Below, one piece after another: positions 55,763 to 64,000 of a DNA stretch of 64,000 nucleotides. The notes below the pieces were generated by a model that worked only from the letters and a program-made list of their open reading frames with translations, made no database searches and had not been told where the DNA came from. Source of the DNA: Sphingomonas citricola (GTDB lineage Bacteria; Pseudomonadota; Alphaproteobacteria; Sphingomonadales; Sphingomonadaceae); assembly GCF_019429535.1 (NCBI RefSeq), contig NZ_JAHXZM010000001.1:558001-622000 (forward strand), in the 5' to 3' direction. The position numbers were made by a program, and so were the translations under genes. The first letter of the stretch is position 1. The number at the start of each line of letters is the position of its first letter.

Positions 55763-57367
55763 TCAGCGCTCCGACTGGGCAGGTGACGCAGTCGCGGTGG
55801 TCGGTGTGACCGGACCGCGCGCCGTCGCGTCGAGCTGTGAATCGCCACCCAGCGTCTGATACAATGTCACGAGGTTCGACACCCGCGTCAGCTGGGTCTG
55901 CACCAGTGTGCGCTGCGCGGTATAGAGCGAACGCTGCGCGTCGAGGCTGGTCAGATAGGTGTCGATCCCGCCCTGATACCGCGCGTTGGCGAGTTGCAGC
56001 GTGTCAGCGGCGGCGTTCAGGAAACGCTGGTTGGCGGCGAGCTGATCGCTGATCGTGCCGCGCCGCGCCAGCGCGTCCGACACCTCCTGGAACGCGGTCT
56101 GGATCGTCTTCTCGTACGTGCCGAGCGCGGCGTCGCGCTGCGCCTGCGAATATTCCACCCCCGCACGGCCCGCACCGGCGCGGAAGATCGGGTAGCTGAC
56201 GTTGGGGGCGACCGAATAGTTGAACGCGCCGCCGGTAAAGAGCGTGCGCAGCGCGGTGCTGGCGAAGCCGACGACCGCGGTCAGCGCGACGCGCGGAAAC
56301 AGCTCTGCCCGCGCCGCGCCGATCTCCGCATTGGCGGCGCGCAGCGAATATTCGGCCTGCACCACGTCGGGCCGGCGCAGCAGGATGCCCGAATCGAGCC
56401 CCGCGGGCAGCTCGGCGAGATTGCGCGCCGCATCGTCGATCGAGGACGGCAGCAGCGCGGCGTCGACCGGTGCGCCGACGAGCAGTTGCAGCGCGTTGAC
56501 GTCCTGCGCCACGAGCGTTCGCTGTTGCGCCAGATCGGCGAGCGCGGTTTCCAGCACCTGTTCCGCCTGGCGCACGTCGGTGCGCGGCGACACCCCGCCC
56601 GCGAGCCGGGCGCGCGTCAATTGCACACTGCGCCGCGCGCTCGCGGCGGTATCCTCGGCGATCTTGAGCAGGCTCGCGTCCGAACCGTAGGTGACCCAAG
56701 CATTGGCGATGTCGGCCACCAGCGTCAGCCGCGTCGCGCGCGCGGTCGCTTCCTGCGCGAAATAGCGGTTGAGCGCGGCGTCGGTTAGCGAACGGACGCG
56801 ACCGAACAGGTCGATCTCGAACGAGGTCGCGCCGAGCTGGGTCGTGAAGCTGGTGGAGGAGGACGAGGTCGTCGTCGTGGTGCCACCGGTCCCTGTGCCG
56901 CCGGTGCCGGTTCCACCCGTACCCGTACCCATACCGCCGGTTCCGGTGCCCGTACCCGTCCCGGTTCCCGCGCCGCCGCTCCCGGTACCGGTCGTCGTGC
57001 CGGTTGTGACGCCGGTGCGCGAATTGCGGCGGTAGCTGAACGTGCCGGTCGCATCGAGCTGCGGCAACAGGTCGGCGCGCTGGATGCGATATTGCGCGCG
57101 CGTCGCCTCGATATTGGCGACCGCGACGCGCAGATCGCGGTTGTTGACGAGCGCCTGATCGATGATCCGCTGGAGACGCTGGTCGCGGAAGATGTCGCGG
57201 TAGGTAACGCTCGGCAGCGGTGCTTCTGTCTGGCGCAGATAGGCGTCGCCGACGGGCCACGATGGCGGTACCGGCAGCTCCGGCCGGACGTATTTGGGCG
57301 CGAGCGAGCAGGCGGAAAGCGCCGTTGCGGCGAGCAGCGCCAGGGGGCGGGCGGAAAGCCTAGGCAT
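55763..57367 (-). CDS. RND efflux outer-membrane factor (NodT/OprM family) with Gly/Thr repeat loop
   Basis: A 534-residue outer-membrane channel lipoprotein (lipobox LSAC, Cys 19, then SLAPKYVRPELPVP). The OEP repeats are VANIEATRAQYRIQRADLLP and the second copy AANAEIGAARAELFPRVAL. Between the barrel strands ending in YRRNSRTG and starting in TQLGATSFEIDLFGR lies about 50 residues of Gly/Thr repeats (GTGTGTGTGGMGTGTGG and more). By alignment with OprM this is the first extracellular loop. It forms the exit duct of the tripartite pump. Its ATG shares one base with the pump gene stop (TGATG). Confidence 0.92.
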   Translation of the reverse strand: MPRLSARPLALLAATALSACSLAPKYVRPELPVPPSWPVGDAYLRQTEAPLPSVTYRDIFRDQRLQRIIDQALVNNRDLRVAVANIEATRAQYRIQRADLLPQLDATGTFSYRRNSRTGVTTGTTTGTGSGGAGTGTGTGTGTGGMGTGTGGTGTGGTGTGGTTTTTSSSSTSFTTQLGATSFEIDLFGRVRSLTDAALNRYFAQEATARATRLTLVADIANAWVTYGSDASLLKIAEDTAASARRSVQLTRARLAGGVSPRTDVRQAEQVLETALADLAQQRTLVAQDVNALQLLVGAPVDAALLPSSIDDAARNLAELPAGLDSGILLRRPDVVQAEYSLRAANAEIGAARAELFPRVALTAVVGFASTALRTLFTGGAFNYSVAPNVSYPIFRAGAGRAGVEYSQAQRDAALGTYEKTIQTAFQEVSDALARRGTISDQLAANQRFLNAAADTLQLANARYQGGIDTYLTSLDAQRSLYTAQRTLVQTQLTRVSNLVTLYQTLGGDSQLDATARGPVTPTTATASPAQSER

Positions 57368-60300
57368 CAGGCGTGGTCCGGTGCGGGAAGTGCTGGATGA
57401 TCCGCGGGGGCGGGTAGCTGCGGCGTCGGCGGGCGGTCCTTCGGACCATCCCCCTTGTCGTCGCCGCGCGTGTCGGGATCGCTCGGATCGGCGCCGCGGC
57501 GCAGGCCCTTCAGCCCGTCGCGCGTCCCGCGGCGGACGAGGACGAAGAACAGCGGAATGTAGAAGATCGCGAGCACGGTCGCGGTGATCATCCCCCCGAT
57601 CACCGCGGTGCCGATCGCGATCCGGCTGTTCGCGCCGGCGCCGGTCGAGATCGCGAGCGGGAGCACGCCGAAGATGAAGGCTAGGCTGGTCATCAGGATC
57701 GGTCGCAGACGCAGCCGGGCTGCCTCCAGCGCGGCATCGATGACGCGTGCGCCTTTCTTCTCGGCCTGTTCGGCGAACTCGATCATCAGGATCGCGTTCT
57801 TCGCCGCCAGCCCCATCGTCGTCAGCAGCCCTATCTGCAGGTAGACGTCATTGGTCAACCCGCGCAGCGTGACCAGCGCGACCGCCCCGATCAGCCCGAG
57901 CGGGATGATCAGCAGCACCGCGATCGGGATCGTCCAGCTCTCGTACAGGGCCGCGAGGCAGAGGAAGACGACGATCAGCGACAAGCCGTACAGCAACGGC
58001 GCCTGTCCCGAGGACAACCGTTCCTGATACGACAGCCCGGCCCAGGCAATGCTCGTTCCGGGGATTTCGCCGGCGAGCTGCGCGATCCGCTCCATCGCCT
58101 CGCCCGAGCTGACCCCCGGCGTACCTTGACCTTGGAATTCGTATGACGAGATGCCGTTGAAGCGCGACAGGGTCGTCGGTGCCTGCGACCAGCCGAGGCT
58201 GGCGAACGAACTGAACGGCACCATCGTGCCGCTGCTGTTGCGGACGAACCATTGGTACAGGTCCTCCGGCTCGGCGCGGTAAGGGGCGTCACCCTGGACG
58301 TAGACGCGCTTCACGCGCCCGCGGTCGATGAAATCGTTGACGTAGCGGCCACCCCAGGCGGTCGACAGCGTCGTGTTGACGTCGCTCTGCGACAGGCCGA
58401 GTGCTGCCAGCTTCTGCGGATCGGCGTTGACCTGGAGCGTGCCGATGTCGGGCAGCTCGGTCAGCCGTACGCCCGCGAGCTTGGGGTCGGCGTTCGCCTT
58501 TTCGAGCAGCGCGTCACGCGCCGCGTTGAACTTCTCTTGGCTCATCCCGCCGGTGTTCTGAAGCTCCATGGTGAAGCCTTCCGACTGGCCGAGACCCCGG
58601 ATCGCGGGCGGCACGAGCGCGAAGACCTGTGCGTCGCGAAGACCGCGGAACGCCCCCGATGCGCGCGACACGATCGCGTCGGCATTGTCGGCCTTGTCGG
58701 TACGGTTCGCCCAATCGACGAAGGAGATGAATGCCTGACCGGTGTTCTGGCCGCTGGTGCCGCCGCCACCGCCGCCCGCGACGCTGAAGAGCGTGCGGAT
58801 GTTGTGGCCTTCGTTCTTCGCGAAATACTGCTCGACCTGACGCTGCACTTCCTCGGTGCGACCGCGCGTCGCGCCGGCGGGCAGGCGGAATTGCACGATC
58901 GCGCCGCCCTGGTCCTCGGTCGGCAGGAAGCCCGTCGGCAGGCGCAGGAAGAGGAACGCCAGCAGCGCGAGAATACCGCAGTAGATCAGCACGAAGATCC
59001 AGCGGTGATCGATCACGCGCTCGACCGCATTGGTATAGCGTTTCACCATGCGGTCGAAGCCGTCGTTGAACCAGTTCTTGCCCGCTTCCAACTTGTCGGC
59101 CACCCACGGCGCCTTGCGGCCCAGCCACGTTTCGTGGAGGTCGCCGTTCTCGTCGTGCTTGGCTTTCAGGAGGTGCGAGGTGAGCGCGGGGCTGAGGATC
59201 AGCGCGACCAGCACCGACAGCACCATCGCCGAGATGATCGTGAGCGAGAACTGGCGATAGATGACCCCGGTCGACCCGCCGAAAAACGCCATCGGCAGGA
59301 ACACCGCGGACAGCACCAGCGCGATCGCAACCAGCGCCACGGTGATCTCGTTCATCGATTCGATTGTTGCGTCGCGGGGGCTCATGCCCGGGTTTTCTTC
59401 CATCAACCGCTCGACGTTCTCGACCACGACGATCGCGTCGTCGACGAGTAGGCCGATCGCGAGCACGAGGCCGAACAGCGTCAGCGTGTTGATCGAGAAG
59501 CCGGCGAGATAGAAGACCGCGAACGTACCGAGCAGCACGACGGGCACCGCGATCGTCGGCACCAAAGTGGCGCGCCAGCTTTGGAGGAACACGAACATGA
59601 CGATGACGACGAGGATGATCGCCTCAACCAGCGTCTTGATCACTTCCTCGATCGACAGCTTGATGAAGTCGGTGGTGTCGTTCGCGTAGGCGATGCGCAG
59701 GTTCGGAGGGAAGGTCTTGGCGACGCGCGCGATCTCGGCCTTGACCAGTTCGGCCGTCTGGAGCGCGTCGGCGCCGGGGGCGAGCAGCACCGCGATACCG
59801 GCGCCGGGGTGCTGGTTGACGCGGCTGAATGCGGCGTAGCTTTCCCCGCCCAGCTCGATCCGGCCGACGTCCGCCAGCCGCACCGTCGCGCCGCTGGTGG
59901 TCGTCTTCAGGATGATGTTGCGGAACTGCTCGGGCGTCTGGAGCCGCGACTGCGCGGTGACGGTCGCGTTCAGCATCTGCGTCGAGGGCATCGGCTGCCC
60001 GCCGATCTCGCCCGCGGCGACCTCGGTATTCTGGTTGGTGATCGCGGTGACGACGTCGCCCGGCATCAACTGGTAGCTCGCCAGCCGCGCGGGATCGAGC
60101 CAGATGCGCATGGCATATTGCGCGCCGAACACGTTCGTATCGCCGACGCCCTGAACGCGACCGAGCGGATCCTGCAGGTTCGACACCAGATAGTCGGACA
60201 CGTCCTGGTTCGTCATCTTGTCGCTGATGTCGTAGACGCCCGCGATCAGCAGGTTGTCCGGGTTCGACTTGCGGACGACGAGGCCCTGCTGCTGCACCTG

Positions 60301-60663
60301 GCTCGGCAGGCGAGAGACCGCCTGCTGGACCTGGTTCTGCACCTGCACCTGCGCGATGTCGGGATCGGTGCCCTTTTCGAAGGTGACGGTGATCGTCACC
60401 GATCCGCGCGACGACGAGGACGAGCTGAAATACAGCAGCCCGTCGATGCCGGTCAGCTGCTGCTCGATCACCTGCGTGACCGAGTTCTGGATCGTCTGCG
60501 CGTTGGCGCCGGGATAGGTTGCGCGGACCGATACCTGCGGCGGCGCGACGTCGGGATATTGCGCGATCGGCAGGCCCAAGATGCCGCCGACGCCCGCCAT
60601 CATCACGATGATCGCGAGCACCCAGGCAAAGATCGGGCGGTCGATGAAGATGCGTGAGAGCAC
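57367..60663 (-). CDS. RND multidrug efflux pump, inner-membrane transporter (AcrB/MexB type)
   Basis: A 1098-residue, twelve-helix HAE1-type pump. It starts LSRIFIDRPIFAWVLAIIVM (GTG at 60663), and has QYPDVAPPQVSVRATYPGA, the proton-relay aspartates in LLVDDAIVVVENVER (TM4), and the second half KNAILMIEFAEQ. It exports drugs, solvents or toxic compounds using the proton gradient. The C-terminal tail (about 50 residues) is long, polar and Pro-rich. The start lies directly after the adaptor stop and the end overlaps the outer-membrane factor start, giving a full operon. Substrate cannot be read from the sequence. Confidence 0.95.
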   Translation of the reverse strand: MLSRIFIDRPIFAWVLAIIVMMAGVGGILGLPIAQYPDVAPPQVSVRATYPGANAQTIQNSVTQVIEQQLTGIDGLLYFSSSSSSRGSVTITVTFEKGTDPDIAQVQVQNQVQQAVSRLPSQVQQQGLVVRKSNPDNLLIAGVYDISDKMTNQDVSDYLVSNLQDPLGRVQGVGDTNVFGAQYAMRIWLDPARLASYQLMPGDVVTAITNQNTEVAAGEIGGQPMPSTQMLNATVTAQSRLQTPEQFRNIILKTTTSGATVRLADVGRIELGGESYAAFSRVNQHPGAGIAVLLAPGADALQTAELVKAEIARVAKTFPPNLRIAYANDTTDFIKLSIEEVIKTLVEAIILVVIVMFVFLQSWRATLVPTIAVPVVLLGTFAVFYLAGFSINTLTLFGLVLAIGLLVDDAIVVVENVERLMEENPGMSPRDATIESMNEITVALVAIALVLSAVFLPMAFFGGSTGVIYRQFSLTIISAMVLSVLVALILSPALTSHLLKAKHDENGDLHETWLGRKAPWVADKLEAGKNWFNDGFDRMVKRYTNAVERVIDHRWIFVLIYCGILALLAFLFLRLPTGFLPTEDQGGAIVQFRLPAGATRGRTEEVQRQVEQYFAKNEGHNIRTLFSVAGGGGGGTSGQNTGQAFISFVDWANRTDKADNADAIVSRASGAFRGLRDAQVFALVPPAIRGLGQSEGFTMELQNTGGMSQEKFNAARDALLEKANADPKLAGVRLTELPDIGTLQVNADPQKLAALGLSQSDVNTTLSTAWGGRYVNDFIDRGRVKRVYVQGDAPYRAEPEDLYQWFVRNSSGTMVPFSSFASLGWSQAPTTLSRFNGISSYEFQGQGTPGVSSGEAMERIAQLAGEIPGTSIAWAGLSYQERLSSGQAPLLYGLSLIVVFLCLAALYESWTIPIAVLLIIPLGLIGAVALVTLRGLTNDVYLQIGLLTTMGLAAKNAILMIEFAEQAEKKGARVIDAALEAARLRLRPILMTSLAFIFGVLPLAISTGAGANSRIAIGTAVIGGMITATVLAIFYIPLFFVLVRRGTRDGLKGLRRGADPSDPDTRGDDKGDGPKDRPPTPQLPAPADHPALPAPDHA

Positions 60664-61944
60664 TCAGCCGGCCTTGCTCTGGCCGCCCTGGCCGCGTCCG
60701 GTGGTGTCACCCGACTGGCCCGCCTTGCCGTCCTTCGACGGCGGCGGCGCGACCTTTTGCGGGGTGTTGGCAGGGACGGGGCGGATCGCTGCGTTTTCCT
60801 TCAGCGTGCCGGTCCCCTGCGTGATGATGCGATCGCCGTTCTTCAATCCGCCGGTCACCACCCAATAGACGCCCTGCGTCCGCTCGGCCTTGACCTCGCG
60901 CTGGACCGCCTTGTTGCCGGGGCCGACCATCCACACGGTCGCGTTACCCTTGGGGTCGCGCGACACCGCCTGCTGCGGCACGAGGAAAGCGTTCTGGTCG
61001 ATCGACTGGCTGAACTGCGCGCGCACGAACATACCGGGCAGCAGCAGCCCGCGCGGGTTGGGGAAGCGCGCACGAAGCGTCACGGTGCCGGTCGACTGGT
61101 CGACCACCACCTCGGCGAACTCGACGCTGCCGACCAGGCCGTAATCGCTACCGTCCTCGAGCTTCAGCCGCACATCGGCGCGCGCGGGTACCGCGCCGCC
61201 GGTCGCGAGCGCGCGCCGCAGCGTCAGCAGCTCGGCGCTCGATTGCTGGATGTCGACGAAGATCGGGTCGAGTTGCTGGATCGTGGTCAGCGGATCGGTC
61301 TGCGTCGCGCTGACGAGCGCGCCGACCGTGAACAGCGAACGTCCGATCCGCCCGCTGATCGGGGCGGGGACCGTGGTGAAGCGCAGGTTGATCCGCGCGG
61401 TATCGAGCTGCGCCTTGTTGAGCGCGATCTGCGCCTGCGCCTGGCGCTGCGTCGCGACCGCGTCGGTATAGTCCTGCTTGCTGATCGCCTCGATCTGCGC
61501 GAGCGGGCGGTAGCGGTCGGCGCGGATGCGCGCGGCTTCCGCGGTCGCCTGCGCGTTGGCGACGCTTGCGCGCGCTTCGTTCGCCGAGGCGCGGTAGAGC
61601 GACGGGTCGATCTGGTAGAGCGGCTGGCCCTTCTTGACGATCGAGCCTTCGGTGAAGAAGCGGCGCTGGATCACGCCCGACACCTGCGGGCGCACCTCCG
61701 AACTCTGGAACGCGACGACGCGCCCGGCGAGTTCGGTGGTCATCGGCACCGAGGTCGGCTGGACGACGACGTAGCCGACCTGCGCCGGCCCGCCGCCGCG
61801 ACCACCGCGCCCGCCGCCGCCCGCACCGCCTTTTTCCTTCGTCTCTTCGCCGCCACCGCCGCATGCGGCGAGCGCGAGAACGGCCGGAGCCACGACGATG
61901 CCGAGCAGGAGGCGACGATGCCGCCCTTGGTCACGCTTGATCAA
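60664..61944 (-). CDS. RND efflux periplasmic adaptor (AcrA/MexA type)
   Basis: A membrane-fusion protein of about 426 residues with lipoprotein signal (LLLGIVVAPAVLALAACGGG, lipobox LAAC) and a Gly-rich N-terminal linker (GGAGGGGRGGRGGG). The lipoyl/hairpin part has GRVVAFQSSEVRPQVSGVIQ and an alpha-hairpin with QAQAQIALNKAQLDTARINL; the barrel ends with RVTLRARFPNPRG-like VTLRARFPNPRGLLLPGMF. It bridges the pump and outer-membrane factor. The TTG at 61944 is chosen because GGTGAAGAG precedes it; the ATG at 62049 would add 35 residues of leader-like sequence. No local TetR/MarR regulator is present. Confidence 0.9.
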   Translation of the reverse strand: MIKRDQGRHRRLLLGIVVAPAVLALAACGGGGEETKEKGGAGGGGRGGRGGGPAQVGYVVVQPTSVPMTTELAGRVVAFQSSEVRPQVSGVIQRRFFTEGSIVKKGQPLYQIDPSLYRASANEARASVANAQATAEAARIRADRYRPLAQIEAISKQDYTDAVATQRQAQAQIALNKAQLDTARINLRFTTVPAPISGRIGRSLFTVGALVSATQTDPLTTIQQLDPIFVDIQQSSAELLTLRRALATGGAVPARADVRLKLEDGSDYGLVGSVEFAEVVVDQSTGTVTLRARFPNPRGLLLPGMFVRAQFSQSIDQNAFLVPQQAVSRDPKGNATVWMVGPGNKAVQREVKAERTQGVYWVVTGGLKNGDRIITQGTGTLKENAAIRPVPANTPQKVAPPPSKDGKAGQSGDTTGRGQGGQSKAG

Positions 61945-61973
61945 CTCTTCACCCGCCAGCCTTTGGTGCCGCC

Positions 61974-62008
61974 CACGGGCGTGTCGCCCGTGTGACAGCC
62001 TGTCTGTC
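61974..62008. promoter_or_regulatory. Two adjacent inverted repeats in the RND operon leader
   Basis: CACGGGCG-TGT-CGCCCGTG (61974-61992, 8-base arms) and, two bases on, GACAG-CCTGT-CTGTC (61994-62008) lie 30-64 bases upstream of the adaptor start. They could be operators for an unlinked regulator or RNA hairpins in the leader. No T-run follows, so simple termination is less likely. Confidence 0.45.
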
Positions 62009-62101
62009 CCAGATGCGCTTATCGGGCGTTTGTCGCAAATGTTTCGCAACGGCTGCGGTTATTTTCCCGCACGCCGTCCGATCGCATCCGCGACGCGGCC
62101 G

Positions 62102-62881
62102 TCAAGCGCGCACGAAATCGCCCGCGCGCCGTTCGCCGACCGCCTTGATGCCTTCGCGGAAGTCGGCGGTCTGCATCAGCCGGTCCTGCTCGGCGCGCTC
62201 ATGCTCGGTCCGCGTCCGCACCGCCTCCGCCAGCTCGCCGCGTAGCGTCGCGCGCGTCGCCTCGACCGCGAGCGGGGCGTTGCGCGCGATCTCGCCTGCC
62301 AGCCGTTCCGCCGCGGCGCGCAGCTCGGCGAGCGGCGCGATCTCGTCGACGAGGCCAAAGCGCAAAGCGTGCTCCGCCTTCACGCGGCGACCGGTCAGCA
62401 GCATCAACGACGCGTGCTGTTCGCCGACGACGCGTGGCAGCGTCGCGGTGATGCCGAACCCGGCGTGAAAGCCGAGCGTGACGAAATTGGCCGAAAAGCG
62501 CGCCTCGGGAGCCGCGACGCGGAAATCGCCGACGAGCGCCAGGCCGAGCCCGGCGCCGACCGCCGCGCCCTGCACCGCGACCACGACGGGCTTCTTCGAC
62601 GCGAACAGGCGATAGGCGCCGCGATACAGCGCGGGCGTCTCGCTCTCGCCGCTCTCGTCGGCGAGCGGCTTGTCGCCGGTCAGGTCGGCACCGCCGCAGA
62701 AGACCTTTCCCTCGGTCGCGAGCACGATCGCGCGGACGTCGTCGTCGCGGCCGAGTTCCTCGAACACGTCGGCGAGTGCGTTCACCAGCACGGCGTTGAC
62801 GTGGTTGTGCGGCGGGCGATCGATGACGACCGTTGCGACGTGGTCGGCGGTGGTGACCGCGATATGCTCTCTCATGCCCAA
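62102..62881 (-). CDS. Enoyl-CoA hydratase/isomerase family protein
   Basis: A 259-residue crotonase-fold protein. IVLATEGKVFCGGADLTGDK is the first oxyanion loop and AAVGAGLGLALVGDFRVAAP the second. The fold is typical of enzymes that add water to, or shift the double bond of, enoyl-CoA esters. At the usual catalytic positions the pattern (FVTLGFHAGFG) keeps neither Glu in an obvious way, so the exact reaction is unclear. It begins 3 bases after the acyl-CoA dehydrogenase stop and is probably co-transcribed with it in fatty-acid or amino-acid breakdown. Confidence 0.85.
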   Translation of the reverse strand: MGMREHIAVTTADHVATVVIDRPPHNHVNAVLVNALADVFEELGRDDDVRAIVLATEGKVFCGGADLTGDKPLADESGESETPALYRGAYRLFASKKPVVVAVQGAAVGAGLGLALVGDFRVAAPEARFSANFVTLGFHAGFGITATLPRVVGEQHASLMLLTGRRVKAEHALRFGLVDEIAPLAELRAAAERLAGEIARNAPLAVEATRATLRGELAEAVRTRTEHERAEQDRLMQTADFREGIKAVGERRAGDFVRA

Positions 62882-62884
62882 ATC

Positions 62885-64000
62885 CTAAGCTCGTGTGCCC
62901 AGCAAGTTGCGCGCGACGACCCAATTGTGAATCTCGGTCGGGCCATCGTAGATGCGCATCAGGCGGATGCGCGCGGCCATCTGCTGGAGCGGCATCTCGC
63001 GCGTCATGCCCATCGCGCCGAAGCATTGCATCGCGTGGTCAAGCACCTCCCACGCGGTTTCCAGCGCGAAGCTCTTGATCATCGACACTTCGGTGCGCGT
63101 GTCGCGACCCTGATCGAGCTTCCACGCGCAATCATAGGTCATCAGCCGCGCGGCGTGCAGCTTGATCGCGGCGTCGGACACCCAGTTCTGGATCGTCTGC
63201 CGCTCGGACAAAGGCTTGCCGAACGTCGTGCGCTGCGGCGCGTAGTCGATCATCATGTCGAGCGCGCGCTGTGCCATGCCGATCGCGTTCGCCGCCATCT
63301 CGGCGCGGCGCGTCGCGAGGCGCAGCTGCATCGGCGCGAAGCCCTGACCCTCGGTGCCCAGCAGTTTCCACGCAGGCACGCGGCAGTCCTCCAGCACGAC
63401 CTCGTACAAGGTCTCGCCGCCGATCACCGGGATCGGGCGGACGACCTGAAAACCCGGTGCATCGCGGTCGACCAGGAACGCGCTGATCCCGCCGCGCGCG
63501 CCCTTTTCGCGGTCGGTGACCGCCATCAGGATGGTGAAGTCGGCTCGGTTGGCCTTGGTGATCCAGATCTTGCGACCATTGATGATCCAGTCGTCGCCGT
63601 CCCTGACCGCGTAGGTCTTCATTCCCGCCGGGTCGGCGCCCGCACCGGGTTCGGAGATGCCGATCGCGCTGATCGTCTCGCCGCGGACGTAGGGGGCGAG
63701 ATATGCCTCGCGCTGGCGATCGTCGACGGTGGCGGCGAGCATCCGCAGGTTCGGCGAGTCGGGCGGCAGCGTGTAGGGCACGATGGTGCGGCCCATCGCC
63801 TCGTTGACGCCGACCATCGCGACCGCGGGCAGGTCGTGGCCGCCGACGTCCTCGGGCGCGTCGAGCCCCCAGAGCCCCAGTTCGCGCGACACCGCGTTGA
63901 CCCGCTCGGTCTCCTCGGGCGTCAGTTGCACTTCCTCGCCCGCGATCGCGCGGTCGAGCACGCCCTGTTCGAGCGGTACCAGTTCGTCCTCGACGAACCG
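62885..64000 (-). CDS. Acyl-CoA dehydrogenase family protein (5' end beyond window)
   Basis: An open frame of 371 codons runs from the right edge to TAG at 62885-62887; the start is outside. It is an FAD-dependent acyl-CoA dehydrogenase: AIGISEPGAGADPAGMKT and YAVRDGDDWIINGRKIWITK near the FAD-binding middle domain, then MQLRLATRRAEMAANAIGMA and the C-terminal helical domain with CFGAMGMTREMPLQ and IYDGPTEIHNWVVAR. The enzyme oxidises an acyl-CoA to trans-2-enoyl-CoA, the substrate type of the hydratase-like protein next to it. Chain-length preference is not evident. About 30-40 N-terminal residues are likely missing. Confidence 0.92.
   Translation of the reverse strand, partial: RFVEDELVPLEQGVLDRAIAGEEVQLTPEETERVNAVSRELGLWGLDAPEDVGGHDLPAVAMVGVNEAMGRTIVPYTLPPDSPNLRMLAATVDDRQREAYLAPYVRGETISAIGISEPGAGADPAGMKTYAVRDGDDWIINGRKIWITKANRADFTILMAVTDREKGARGGISAFLVDRDAPGFQVVRPIPVIGGETLYEVVLEDCRVPAWKLLGTEGQGFAPMQLRLATRRAEMAANAIGMAQRALDMMIDYAPQRTTFGKPLSERQTIQNWVSDAAIKLHAARLMTYDCAWKLDQGRDTRTEVSMIKSFALETAWEVLDHAMQCFGAMGMTREMPLQQMAARIRLMRIYDGPTEIHNWVVARNLLGTRA

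Noticed and set aside
56885..57005. Repeat array considered as CRISPR or satellite DNA
   Set aside because: The units are short, imperfect, in frame and lie inside the outer-membrane factor gene. There are no spacers of regular length and no cas genes.

Overview
The window looks like chromosome from a high-GC alphaproteobacterium of the order Sphingomonadales (Sphingomonas or a close relative). The support is indirect: very GC-rich codon use, a DksA with one zinc-site cysteine, dnaG directly overlapping rpoD, the cobA-DUF2849-cysI-DUF934-cysH sulfur block, CtrA-type TTAACCAT half sites, and a recG / sdhE-mfd arrangement. Nothing here fixes the species. No CRISPR array, rRNA, insertion sequence or replication origin was seen.

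Left edge (1-1.4 kb): the tail of a tyrosine recombinase, then two overlapping minus-strand genes (a Panacea-domain protein and a two-helix membrane protein), then tRNA-Asn with its 3' end facing them. This reads as the end of an integrated element carrying a candidate Panacea toxin-antitoxin pair. It is the most accessory-like part of the window.

1.4-16 kb: housekeeping genes. These are nadK-moaA, an EAL phosphodiesterase with a degenerate GGDEF domain, sdhE-mfd divergent from recG, a YdcZ-type transporter convergent with tyrS, and a serS-surE-nlpD-tyrS run, followed by a host-attachment-type protein and a strong terminator.

16-31 kb: an Asn/Ser/Gln-rich secreted protein with a PEP-CTERM-like tail, dksA, a PilZ protein, tRNA-Leu, cdd with a UPF0262 gene, dnaB, a DUF4403 lipoprotein, the assimilatory sulfur operon, a DUF808 membrane protein, astD and selO.

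31-46.5 kb: an alpha/beta hydrolase, SDR, GH130 and glycosyltransferase series; a flavin oxidoreductase; a small glycine-zipper lipoprotein; a D-2-hydroxyacid dehydrogenase; an SH3 protein-nadC-membrane protein-RNase T2 chain; and a minus-strand run from a MoxR ATPase through AraC and CHAP genes to a CoxE-like VWA protein and a membrane-protein gene broken by an amber codon. Two little-known proteins follow, one joining a Phd/YefM-like N-terminus to PAS domains.

46.6-64 kb: dnaG-rpoD, a cyclophilin, a self-sufficient CYP102-type P450-reductase fusion, a phasin, a complete RND efflux operon (adaptor, pump, outer-membrane factor with a Gly/Thr repeat in a predicted surface loop) and two acyl-CoA metabolism genes, the last running off the right edge.
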